This document shows positions 37,474 to 46,900 of a stretch of 64,000 nt of DNA, one piece after another. This stretch comes from Sphingomonas carotinifaciens (GTDB lineage: Bacteria > Pseudomonadota > Alphaproteobacteria > Sphingomonadales > Sphingomonadaceae). Positions within the stretch are counted from its first letter, which is position 1; every line of letters begins with the position of its first letter. Below the pieces are notes generated by a model that saw only the letters and a program-made list of their open reading frames with translations, did no database searches and was not told the origin of the DNA. The translations under genes and the position numbers were made by a program. Location: contig NZ_WSUT01000005.1 of assembly GCF_009789535.1 (NCBI RefSeq), forward strand, positions 248,001 to 312,000. Reading direction: 5' to 3'.

Positions 37474-38963
37474 GCCCGGCCCTTTCGCAAGCGGTGAACG
37501 GTGGATTGAAGACGCCCGCGCCACAGGGGCGACAGGCCGATCAGCACGGCGGCATAGACGAGCGCGCCGAGTGCGGTGAGAAACAGGAGCGCCGCCCAGC
37601 CGTGCAGCAGCCCGGCCGTCATCCGCATCACGATGGCAAGCAGCAGCCCCATGATGGTGGACGCGGCCAGGGGCGCTGCGATCGCCCGGATGCTGTGCGC
37701 CGGCCGGATGCCCGACGCCCGCGCCAGCAGCCACACCTGGAGCGGCACGGTCAGATAGGCGCGCACCACATAGGAGACGGCGACCGCGAACAGGCCGAAG
37801 GGCAGCGCCATCAGCGTCAGCACCAGCCCCAGCACCAGTTGGGTCGTCGACAGCCAGATCAGGCTGCGCGACTGGCCAAGCGCGCTGAGCGACGGCGAAG
37901 CAAAGAAGTTGAGCGTGAAGGGCAAGGCCATGAACGCGAAGATCTGCGCCAGTTGCCCCGCCTCCACCCATTTGTCGCCGAATACGGTGGGCACCGCCAG
38001 CGGCGCCAGCGACCCGAAGCCGACCAGCGCGGGAAAGGACAGCGCGGAGGCCTGCCCGATCATCCATTGGTAGGCGCGGCGCAGTTCGACGGGATCGTCC
38101 TTCACCCGCGACAGCGTCTGCACCGCCACCTGCGTGAACGGCTGGATCGCCCCGCGCCCGATCAGCTCCACCGTCCGCCACGCGGTGCGATAGATGCCGA
38201 CCGCCGCCAGACCGATCCCCGCGCCGATCGCCATCTCCTGCACCCGCACCGTCGCGAGAAAAACGAGCTGCACATAGATCAGACTGCCGTTCAGCGCGAG
38301 ATTGGCGCGTAACTCGGGCCATTCGAACGCCCAGCCCGGCTTCCAGTCGTAGGAGGTGCGCGCCAGCACCACGCCGACGATCTCGGTCACCAGCCGCTGG
38401 ATCACCAGCGCCCACAGCCCCGCGCCCATCAGCGCCGCCACGATCGCGCATCCGCCCCCCAGCAGCCCGCCGATCACCGACCGGATCGCGGTGGTGCGAT
38501 GCCCGAACTCGCGCAGCCGCAACGCCATGTGCGTCCCCCCGAACGACGAGATCGGCAGCACCAGGCTCATCACCGCCAGCGGCAGCGCGATCCCCGGCGC
38601 GTCCATCCATGCAGCGATCGGCCGCGCCAGCAGCGCGATCGTTACCGCCGACGCAAAGGAAAATGCCTGTTGCGAGCGGTAGATGGTGTCCAGAAACCCC
38701 GGCGACAGATCGCCCCGCCGCGCGATCGTCTGGACCAGCCCGGCGGTGGCGACGATCCGGAATGCCTCGGCGGTGAACGCCATGACCGAGAAGGCGCCGA
38801 TATCCGCGCGCGACAACAGCCGCGCCAGCGCGACGAAGACGATGAACGAGAAGACCTGATCCGACAGGAAGCGCGTGACCGTCCACGAAATGGAACTGCG
38901 ACTGCGCTTGCGCAGCGTCGCGTCGAAGCGGGCGCTCCCCTGGCTGGCGCCATCACTGGCCAA
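37470..38963 (-). CDS. Wzx-type oligosaccharide flippase
   Basis: A 497-residue membrane protein of the MOP/MATE-like polysaccharide flippase group, with about 12-14 hydrophobic segments. The first lies at FSFIVFVALARLLSRADIG, typical of the Wzx start after a basic N-terminal arm. It should move lipid-linked repeat units to the periplasm. The only sensible start is TTG 38963, 11 bases inside the GT25 gene, with GAGG about 9 bases upstream. It overlaps the pyruvyltransferase gene by four bases. Confidence 0.88.
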   Translation of the reverse strand: MASDGASQGSARFDATLRKRSRSSISWTVTRFLSDQVFSFIVFVALARLLSRADIGAFSVMAFTAEAFRIVATAGLVQTIARRGDLSPGFLDTIYRSQQAFSFASAVTIALLARPIAAWMDAPGIALPLAVMSLVLPISSFGGTHMALRLREFGHRTTAIRSVIGGLLGGGCAIVAALMGAGLWALVIQRLVTEIVGVVLARTSYDWKPGWAFEWPELRANLALNGSLIYVQLVFLATVRVQEMAIGAGIGLAAVGIYRTAWRTVELIGRGAIQPFTQVAVQTLSRVKDDPVELRRAYQWMIGQASALSFPALVGFGSLAPLAVPTVFGDKWVEAGQLAQIFAFMALPFTLNFFASPSLSALGQSRSLIWLSTTQLVLGLVLTLMALPFGLFAVAVSYVVRAYLTVPLQVWLLARASGIRPAHSIRAIAAPLAASTIMGLLLAIVMRMTAGLLHGWAALLFLTALGALVYAAVLIGLSPLWRGRLQSTVHRLRKGRA

Positions 38964-39711
38964 GACCGCGCCTCGCCTTCAGCAGCCGCATCCGCGCGCG
39001 CTCGACATGCCGCCACGTCTTCTGGCGCAGCGAGTGATAGGCCGGGTCCATTTTCGGCTGGAACCGCGCCGCGCCGATGTCGGACGCCACCGTCGCCTCC
39101 AGGATCGGGGCGGGGAACAGCGCCAGATTGGGCAGGCCATGCGCCCAGGATCGGTCCATCGCATCGTCGATCGGCCGACGCACGGTGCGGCAATGCTCCA
39201 CCAGCCGCTTCGCGCCCGCCAGCGTGATCGCATAGCCCTGCGTGCCGTAGGCCAGCCCGATCAGCTCCACCACGGTGCGCGAATGTTGCAGGAAATCCTT
39301 GTGCACCGGCCGGCTCCAGGTCGGCCGCTTGGCGTAGAGCCGCAGATAATCGATGCCCTGTGCATGCAGGTCGGTCGCCGCCAGCCGCTCCAGATAGCGC
39401 CAGTCGACCACCACATCGTCCTCCAGCACGATGGCTTGGTGTACGCCACGCGCCACCATGTCCTGCCAGATCGACCAGTGGCTGGCATAGCAACCGATCT
39501 CGCCGCCGGTCATCGCCCGCCCCTTGGCGCGCGCGACCGCCAGTTCGTCCAGCGTCATGCCCGGCGCAAGCCCGGTGCACGCATCAAAGAAGCGCCACGG
39601 CAAACATGTATCGGCACGCGCGGCAAAGCCGGCACGCCGAACATCGGCCGATGCCAGAGATACCACGACGATCTCGGCCGTGTTGGCCGATTCGGGCAAG
39701 GCTTGGCCCAA
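38953..39711 (-). CDS. Glycosyltransferase family 25 protein (TTG start)
   Basis: A 252-residue GT25 enzyme when started at TTG 39711. A strong AGGAGG is placed 9 bases upstream, and the protein begins only 14 residues before the family core VVVSLAS, as expected. The catalytic acidic cluster is AIVLEDDVVVD, followed by GIDYLRLY and AYGTQGYAIT. These enzymes transfer galactose-like sugars in LPS or EPS synthesis. The longer in-frame ATG-started versions would overlap the divergent GT2 gene and lack homology. It heads the GT25-flippase-pyruvyltransferase block. Confidence 0.85.
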   Translation of the reverse strand: MGQALPESANTAEIVVVSLASADVRRAGFAARADTCLPWRFFDACTGLAPGMTLDELAVARAKGRAMTGGEIGCYASHWSIWQDMVARGVHQAIVLEDDVVVDWRYLERLAATDLHAQGIDYLRLYAKRPTWSRPVHKDFLQHSRTVVELIGLAYGTQGYAITLAGAKRLVEHCRTVRRPIDDAMDRSWAHGLPNLALFPAPILEATVASDIGAARFQPKMDPAYHSLRQKTWRHVERARMRLLKARRGLGQ

Positions 39712-39940
39712 GGTCCGGCACCTCCTGCTCTTGGGCGGTGCAAGGTTCACGTCCTTGCAACACGCGGGATTGGTTGGCCTTTTCTTGGTAGCTGCGAATG
39801 ATGCGGCCGCGAAGTCCGTGCCCGTTCGGGTCACCGCGATCGTCGGGCGCTTCGTCTTCGCAGTCGCAGCATAAGGTTGACGCGCGACGCCAGCGGCGGA
39901 TGGTGCGACGGAACGATTGCGAAACAAGGCACCCATCCGC

Positions 39941-40810
39941 ATGTCCCAAGTCGCTGTTGTCATTCCCGTTTGGAACGGCCGCACCATCCTCGGCCGCTGC
40001 CTGGACGCGCTGGAGCGCCAGACGCTGCCGCGCGATCGCTTCGACATCATCGTCGTCGACAATGGCTCGACCGACGGCACCGCCGACATCGCGCGCGGTT
40101 ATGCGAACGTCACCGTGCTGGAGGAGCCGACCCCCGGCTCCTATGCCGCGCGCAACACCGCGCTGGCCCATGTGCGGGCACCCATCACCGCCTTTACCGA
40201 TGCCGATTGCGTTCCCGATCCCGACTGGCTGGTCCGCGTGCTGGAGGCCGCCGCCGCCAATCCCGGCTTTGGCGTCCTCGCCGGCCGGATCGAACTGTTC
40301 GACGAAGGCGAGCAGGAGGGCGAGGTGTTCGGCGACTACGAACGCCTGTTCAGCTTCCCGCAGGCGCATGCCGCGCGCGGCAATTGCGCCACCGCCAACT
40401 GGGCGAGCGAAACCGCGCTGCTGCGCGAACTCGGCGGCTTCGATGCCGGGGTGAAGTCGGGCGGCGACCGCCAGATGGCACTGCGCATCAAGGCCGCCGG
40501 GCGCCCGCTCATCTACACCCCTGCGATGATCGTGCGCCATCCGGTGCGCGCCAGCCGCGCCGAACTGGTGCGCAAGCGCCAGCGCCTCAGCGGCGGCCGC
40601 TGGGACCGTACCCGCGCAACCCCGCGTCTTGCCCGCGTGCTCGGCGTCACCGCGGTCGATACCGCCCGCCGCCTGCGCCGCGCCGCGATCTCGCCCGGCC
40701 TGTCGCTGAAGCGCCGCGCCGCGGTGATGAAATTGACGCTGGAACTGGCCGGCATCGCCACCAGCGAATATCTGGCGCTCGCCGCCGGTCGCAAGGCGGC
40801 GCGCGACTGA
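39941..40810 (+). CDS. Glycosyltransferase family 2 protein
   Basis: A 289-residue inverting glycosyltransferase with the GT-A nucleotide-sugar motif VAVVIPVWNG, IIVVDNGSTDG and the metal-binding DAD in FTDADCVPD. FDAGVKSGGDRQMALRI matches the acceptor-side ED-like region. There is no membrane segment apart from hydrophobic patches. It starts a plus-strand block (GT2, GT2, EEP, beta-barrel, RTX protein) and is divergent from the GT25 gene. Sugar donor unknown. Confidence 0.92.
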   Translation: MSQVAVVIPVWNGRTILGRCLDALERQTLPRDRFDIIVVDNGSTDGTADIARGYANVTVLEEPTPGSYAARNTALAHVRAPITAFTDADCVPDPDWLVRVLEAAAANPGFGVLAGRIELFDEGEQEGEVFGDYERLFSFPQAHAARGNCATANWASETALLRELGGFDAGVKSGGDRQMALRIKAAGRPLIYTPAMIVRHPVRASRAELVRKRQRLSGGRWDRTRATPRLARVLGVTAVDTARRLRRAAISPGLSLKRRAAVMKLTLELAGIATSEYLALAAGRKAARD

Positions 40811-41769
40811 TGACCACGCCCTCCCCCCGCTTTTCTGTGGTCATGCCCTTGTTCAACAAGGCCAGCCATGTCCGCGCCTCGATCGACAGTGTGTTCGCGC
40901 AGGCTCATGCCCCGCACGAAGTGATCGTCGTCGACAACGGATCGACCGATGGCGGCCGCGGCATCGTCGCCGCCATTGCCGATCCGCGCATCCGCCTGCT
41001 CGATCTCGCCCGCCCCGGCCCCGGCGGCTATGCCGGCCGCAATATGGGCATAGAGGCGGCGACCGGCGACTGGATCGCCTTTCTCGATGCCGACGACCTG
41101 TGGGCGCCGAACCACCTGGCGTCGCTCGCCACCTGCATCGCCGACGCGCCGGAGGTGCATGCCGCCGCCACCCGCTTCGACCATGTGTTCGACACGCGCA
41201 GCCAGCCGCAGAAGATCGCCCCTGCGCTCCATGCGCCCGTAACGCTCGACCTTGCCGGCTTCCTGTCGGCCTGGCTGGCGGTGCGCGAATGTCCGATGTG
41301 GACCGGGGCGATCGCCATCCGCCGCGACGCGCTGATCGCCGCCGGGCTGTTCCCGGACGGGCGGGCGGTCCGCGGCGGCGACAAGGATCTGTGGCTGCGC
41401 GTCGTCGCGCGTGGCCCCCTGCGCTACGATCCCACCCCCAGCGCGACGTTCCACCGCGATTCGGAAAACAAGGTCAGCAAGTCGACCACCACCCTGGGCG
41501 TTCCCTGTCTGGTGGAAACCGCGCACCGCCTGATGCGCATGGCCCCCGCGCATGAGGTCGCGCTGCTCCGCCGCCTGGTGAATCAGGAAATCGCCCATTA
41601 CGCGCGCTATGCGATGAAGACGCCCGGCCGGATCGACATCGGCCTTGGCGACCTTTGCCTGCCGGAGGGGTGGAGGACCGCCGGACTGGTGCTGGCGGCG
41701 CGCCACCTGCCCGCGGGACTTCGCCAGGGCGGCCATGCGCTGCGCAACCGGTTGCTCGCCCGCGCGTGA
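40810..41769 (+). CDS. Glycosyltransferase family 2 protein
   Basis: A 319-residue GT2 enzyme: FSVVMPLFNKASHV, EVIVVDNGSTDGG, the DxD in FLDADDLWAPNH and RAVRGGDKDLWLRV. The first base of its ATG is the last base of the preceding stop (TGATG), so the two GT2 genes are translationally coupled. Its C-terminal 90 residues are helical and variable. It probably adds a residue to the repeat unit. Specificity cannot be predicted. Confidence 0.92.
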   Translation: MTTPSPRFSVVMPLFNKASHVRASIDSVFAQAHAPHEVIVVDNGSTDGGRGIVAAIADPRIRLLDLARPGPGGYAGRNMGIEAATGDWIAFLDADDLWAPNHLASLATCIADAPEVHAAATRFDHVFDTRSQPQKIAPALHAPVTLDLAGFLSAWLAVRECPMWTGAIAIRRDALIAAGLFPDGRAVRGGDKDLWLRVVARGPLRYDPTPSATFHRDSENKVSKSTTTLGVPCLVETAHRLMRMAPAHEVALLRRLVNQEIAHYARYAMKTPGRIDIGLGDLCLPEGWRTAGLVLAARHLPAGLRQGGHALRNRLLARA

Positions 41770-41774
41770 GGATC

Positions 41775-42668
41775 ATGCGTTTGATCGGGCTGCTGCTGGT
41801 CGCGGCTGGCCTGCTGGCCGCCTGCACCGCCTTTGCCGGCCGTTGGGTGCTCGCGCTCGACACCTTCGCGTCGTTCATGCCGCTCTTCGGGGTGGCGGTG
41901 CTGCTCGGCCTGCTGCTGGCCCGCACCCGCGCCGCCCTCGCCCTGTCGGTACTGGCGCTGATCCCGGTCGGGGTCGCGGTGCTGCCCGAATGGACGCGCC
42001 CCATCCCCGCGGCCCGCGCGGCACAGGTCCGCATCGTCACCCACAATGTCTGGCACGACAATCCCGATCCGGCCGAAACCGCGCAGACGATCCTCGATGC
42101 GCATCCGGACGTGGTGCTGTTGCAGGAGGCGAACGGCACCTTCCGCCCGATGCTCGCCGCGTTGCGCCAGAGCCTGCCCTACGCCACCGATTGCCCGGCC
42201 GATTGCGAACTCGCCATCCTGTCGCGCTGGCCGATCGGCGAACGCGACTATTTCCTGAAGGATCATGCCGGCCAAAGCTTCGGCCCGCCGCTGCTCTGGG
42301 CGCGCATCCAGCCGCCGGGCGCCCCCGCCTTCACCGTCGCCACCCTCCATTACGTGCATCCCGGCCCCGAACAGGCGAAACGCCGCGCCGAACTCGCGCT
42401 GGCCCTGGCCGGGGTGCCGCATGACGACTGGATCGTCGCGGGCGACATGAACCTGACCCCCTGGGCCGCGGCGATGCGGGAACAGGACGCCGCGCTGGCC
42501 CCCCTCACCCGCTTCACCCGCAGCCTGGCGAGCTGGCGCCGGCCGGTGCCGGTGCTGCCCATCGACCATCTTTATGCCGGGCCCGACTGGGGTCTCGCCG
42601 ATGCCCGCCGCCTGCCCGCCACCGGCTCGGACCATTATCCCCTGCTGGTTCGGATCGGCCGCCGATGA
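41775..42668 (+). CDS. Membrane-anchored endonuclease/exonuclease/phosphatase-family protein
   Basis: A 297-residue protein with three N-terminal hydrophobic segments (about residues 3-20, 33-48 and 54-68) and an EEP catalytic domain outside or inside the membrane. All EEP motifs are intact: THNVWHDN, LLQEAN, AGDMNLTPW, PIDHLY and GSDHYPLLV. Similar membrane EEP proteins (YafD-like) are of unknown role. Co-translation with EPS genes suggests a phosphodiesterase or phosphatase step, for example on a lipid carrier or on the polymer. A GTG start at 41766 (GTGA overlap) is an alternative to ATG 41775. Confidence 0.85.
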   Translation: MRLIGLLLVAAGLLAACTAFAGRWVLALDTFASFMPLFGVAVLLGLLLARTRAALALSVLALIPVGVAVLPEWTRPIPAARAAQVRIVTHNVWHDNPDPAETAQTILDAHPDVVLLQEANGTFRPMLAALRQSLPYATDCPADCELAILSRWPIGERDYFLKDHAGQSFGPPLLWARIQPPGAPAFTVATLHYVHPGPEQAKRRAELALALAGVPHDDWIVAGDMNLTPWAAAMREQDAALAPLTRFTRSLASWRRPVPVLPIDHLYAGPDWGLADARRLPATGSDHYPLLVRIGRR

Positions 42669-43957
42669 AGCGCTGGCTCGCCCTATCCTGCATCGCGGTC
42701 GCGCTCCCCGCGCACGCGCAGCAGTCCGACGCCACCGACGGGCTCGGCTCGGTCGCCGCCGAAAACCCCTTCGGCCGTGATCGCAACACCAGCGTGCTGG
42801 AGCGCAACCACCCCGAATATACGCCCCAGCCCGCGCGCATCGGCGCGCTGGAGGTGCTGCCCCGCATCGCGATCGGCGCGGGCTATGACGACAATATCTA
42901 CGCGCAGCCGTCCGGGCGCGAGATCGGCGACGCCTATGTCCGCATCCGCCCGCGCGTCTCGGTCACGCGGCCATCGGAAACGCTGCGCCTCAACCTGTCG
43001 GGCGAGCTCGACCTGCTCCGCTACGCCGACCGCACCACCGAAAACGCCACCCAGTATAATCTCGGCGCCTCGGCAAACTACACGATCAGCCGCGACAACC
43101 GGCTGAACCTGTCGCTGGCGCATGGCCGTTTTCTTCAGGAACGCGTCTCGCCCGACAGTCCCGAACAGGTGATCCGCCCCGTCCGCTTCACCGTGACGGA
43201 GGGGACTGCCGCCTATACCCGCAGCTTCAACCGCCTGCGCCTCCAGGGGATCGGCAGTATCGAGCGGCGCGACTACCGCGACGAGGTGAACACGCTGGGC
43301 GACGTGGTCGACCAGGATTTCCGCGACCGCACCACCTATACCGGCACCGGCATCGGCGAATATGCGCTGAACCCCAGTGTCGCGCTGTTCATCGCCGGAT
43401 CGTACAATGTCCGCGATTACCGCACCCGCCTCGGCCCCGTGCCTGCGCGCAGTTCCACCGGCTGGGAACTCGCCGCCGGCTCCAGCTTCGAACTGGGCCG
43501 CAAGATGCGCGGCTCGCTGCGCGCCGGCTATCTGCAACAGGATTACGACGATCCCTTCTTCCAGGACGTCTCGGGCTTCCTGATCCGCGGCGAGCTGGCC
43601 TATTTCCTGTCCTCGCTGGTCACGATCACCGGCGCGGTCGATCGCAGCGTCAGCGAGACGGGGATCATCGGCGCCACCGCCTATCTCAAGACCACCACGT
43701 CGCTGCGCGCCGATTACGAACTGCTGCGCAGCCTGATCCTGTCCGCCGGGGCCGAGCTGGAAAAGCGCGACTTTTCGGGCATCGAGCGGGATGACGACCG
43801 CTGGACGCTGCGCACCAGCGCCACCTATTCGGTCAACCACCGCCTGCAACTGCGCGCCGACGTGCAACGCCGCACCCAATCGAGCAGCGGCCTCAACGCC
43901 GGCCGCAACTTCGCCGACAATCGCATCTCCGTGGGGGTAACCTTCCTGGGATTATAA
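42665..43957 (+). CDS. Outer-membrane beta-barrel protein of the EPS locus (BBP2-like)
   Basis: A 430-residue protein with an N-terminal signal peptide (LALSCIAVALPAHAQQ, cleavage after HAQ or AHA) and about 16 amphipathic strands, for example VLPRIAIGAGYDDNIYAQ and RLQLRADVQRRTQ, ending in the aromatic-poor VTFLGL. It resembles the putative beta-barrel porin 2 group found in exopolysaccharide loci. It may help the polymer through the outer membrane with the OPX lipoprotein at 49728. It overlaps the EEP gene by ATGA and precedes the large RTX gene by 13 bases. Confidence 0.85.
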   Translation: MKRWLALSCIAVALPAHAQQSDATDGLGSVAAENPFGRDRNTSVLERNHPEYTPQPARIGALEVLPRIAIGAGYDDNIYAQPSGREIGDAYVRIRPRVSVTRPSETLRLNLSGELDLLRYADRTTENATQYNLGASANYTISRDNRLNLSLAHGRFLQERVSPDSPEQVIRPVRFTVTEGTAAYTRSFNRLRLQGIGSIERRDYRDEVNTLGDVVDQDFRDRTTYTGTGIGEYALNPSVALFIAGSYNVRDYRTRLGPVPARSSTGWELAAGSSFELGRKMRGSLRAGYLQQDYDDPFFQDVSGFLIRGELAYFLSSLVTITGAVDRSVSETGIIGATAYLKTTTSLRADYELLRSLILSAGAELEKRDFSGIERDDDRWTLRTSATYSVNHRLQLRADVQRRTQSSSGLNAGRNFADNRISVGVTFLGL

Positions 43958-43970
43958 GAGGATAACGGGC

Positions 43971-46900
43971 ATGCCGGTACTCTACATCTCGCCCACGGGC
44001 AGCGGTTCGGGCAACGGGTCGAGCGCCGCCGACGCCGCCACGCTCGCCGACCTGCCAAAGCTGATCGCCGCCGCCGGCCCCGGTGGCGAGGTGCGGTTGA
44101 TCGCGGACCAGGGCGCCTACACCGCGCCCGCCGACGCGCTCTCCATCGTCGCGGGCGGCCGCGAGGGGCTGCCCGTCACCATTCGCGGCGTCGACTCGGC
44201 GGGCAACCCGATGGACGCCACCATCACCGGCAGCCGCCCCGCCCCCTTCGACCCCGCCAACCCCAGTGGCGAGGAGGTGATGCGCCTGCTGGACGGAGCC
44301 GACCATCTCGTCTTCCGCGACCTCGCCTTCGACAATGTCGGTACCGCCTTTCGCGTCGGTGCCGACATCGCCGACCTGACCGTGCAGGGGATCGCCGCCA
44401 CCAACGTCGCGCGCTTCTTCGACGACATCGCCTCGGGCGCGAACACCAGCGCGACGATCGATACGCTCACCATCCGCGACGTCGACATCGCCGGCTATTC
44501 CAAGGGCGCGATCCGCGTCCAGTATGACAGTTCCAACATCCTCATCCAGGATGTCCGCGCCGACAGCGGGTTTCAGGACGGCGACAATTTCGCGATCGGC
44601 CTCCATCTCGACGGCACCGCGCACGACGTGACGGTGGAGCGCGTCGCGATGCGCAACGCCCTCGACACGGTGAACGACTATCGCAACGGCGACGGCTTCG
44701 CCACCGAACGCGGCACCTACAACATTTCCCTTCGCGACATCATCGCCACCGGCAACTCTGACGGCGGCCTCGACCTCAAAACCGACAATATCGTCGTCGA
44801 CGGCGCGATCGTCTCGGGCAACGGGCGCAACATCCGCCTCTGGGGCACGAATGCGCAACTGAGCGACATCGTCAGCCTCGACGCCGGCGCCCCCACCCCC
44901 GGCGGCAATCGCGAGCATGTCTGGCTCGGCGCGAACGCCAGCGCCTCCATCGACGGCGCGCTGATCGGCGATCCCGGCTCCCCCACCGTCTTCAACCTCG
45001 CCGAGCGGGGCGGCCGCCTGACCGTCATCGATGCCGGCCTCTCCACCGGCCCCGGCTCCACCCTGGTCAAGCGCGGCACCGGCGCCACCCTGACCCAGAC
45101 CGACTCCCGCGCCCCGGCCGCTACCGGCACCCCCGCTGCCGACCTCGTCACCGGCACTGCCACCGCCGATACCCTGTCCACCGGCGACGGCGACGACATG
45201 GCACTAGGCGGGGCAGGCGACGACCGGATCGACGGCGGCGCGGGCGACGACATGCTGGTCGGCGATGCCGGCGACGACGTGATCGAGGGTGGTGCGGGCG
45301 AGGACATTCTGGTCGGCGGCGCCGGCCGCGATCGGCTGAGCTATGCGAACAGCGCGGCCGGCGTGACCATCGACCTGTCGCACCTGTCGGCCCGCGGCGG
45401 CGACGCTTACGGCGACCTGTATGACGGGTTCGAGGATGTGGAGGGCTCCGCATTCGCCGACACCCTGACCGGCGACGCCGCCGCCAACCGCCTCCATGGC
45501 AATGCCGGCGACGACCGGCTGTCGGGCGGCGCAGGGGACGACATCCTGGCTGGCGGTGCCGGCGCCGACCTTCTCGACGGCGGTGCCGGCTACGACCTGG
45601 CGGAGTACCGCGACAGCGCGGCCGCCATCGCGATCGACCTTGCCGCCGGCACCGCCACCGGCGGCGATGCGGCCGGCGACACGCTTCTGGGGATCGAGGC
45701 GATCGCCGGCTCCGCCTTTGGCGATGCGCTGCTCGGCGGGGCCGGCGGCGACACGCTGGACGGCGCTGGCGGCGACGACCTGATCGACGGGCGTGGCGGC
45801 GACGACATGCTGGTCGGCGGGGCCGGCGCCGACACGCTGATCGGCGGCGACGGCCTCGACACCGCCGACTATTCGGACAGCTTTACCGGCGTCGCCGTCG
45901 ACCTGTCCGCCGGCACCGGCCTTGGCGGCGATGCCGAAGGCGACCGTCTCCTTGGCATCGAGCGGCTTGTCGGCTCCGCCTTCGCCGACACGCTCACCGG
46001 CGACGCGGGCGCCAACTGGTTCGTCGGCGGCGCCGGCGCGGACAGCATCACCGGTGGCGACGGCATCGACACGGTGAATTACAGCAGCGATGCCGCCGTC
46101 GCCGTCGATCTCGCCACCGGCACCGGCGGCGATGGCGACACGCTTGCGGGCATCGAGAATGTGATCGGCACCACCGGCACCGATATGCTGGCCGGCGACG
46201 CGTTCGACAACGCGCTGTTCGGCGGCGCGGGCGACGATCGCCTTGCCGGCCGCGGTGGCGCCGACCGGCTCGATGGCGGTGCCGGCCGCGACACCGCCGA
46301 CTATTCGGACAGCGCCACCGGCATGACCGTCGACCTGCGCACGGGCACCGCCTCCGATGGCGATACGCTGATCGGTATCGAGGACCTGATCGGCTCGGCG
46401 CACGACGACGCGTTCTACGGCGATGCCGGTGCCAACACGCTGACCGGCGGCGCCGGTGCCGATCTGCTCGATGGCGGCGACGGCTTCGACACCGCCGATT
46501 ACGGCACCGCCGCCACCGCGGTGCAGATCGACCTCGCGCTCGACACGCAAGGCGGCGGCGATGCGCAGGGCGACCGGTTGGTCGGTATCGAGGCGGTCCG
46601 CGGCTCGGTCTTCGCCGACACGCTGGCGGGCGGCCTCGGCGCCGATGCGCTGCACGGTGGCGACGGCGACGACCTGATCGACGGGCGCGACGGCGACGAC
46701 CTGCTGGATGGCGGCGCCGGCGCGGACACGCTGACCGGCGGCGCCGGCTTTGATACCGTCGACTATTCCCGCAACGCCGTCGCCATCGCCATCGATCTCG
46801 CCACCGGCACCAGCACTGGCGGCGAGGCGGCGGGCGACCGCTTCTCCGGCATCGAACGCTTTATCGGCACGCAGTTCGCCGACACGCTGACCGGCGATGC

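Noticed and set aside
39712..39936. ATG-started longer version of the GT25 protein
   Set aside because: It would add over 70 non-conserved residues and reach into the divergent promoter region; the TTG start with AGGAGG fits better.
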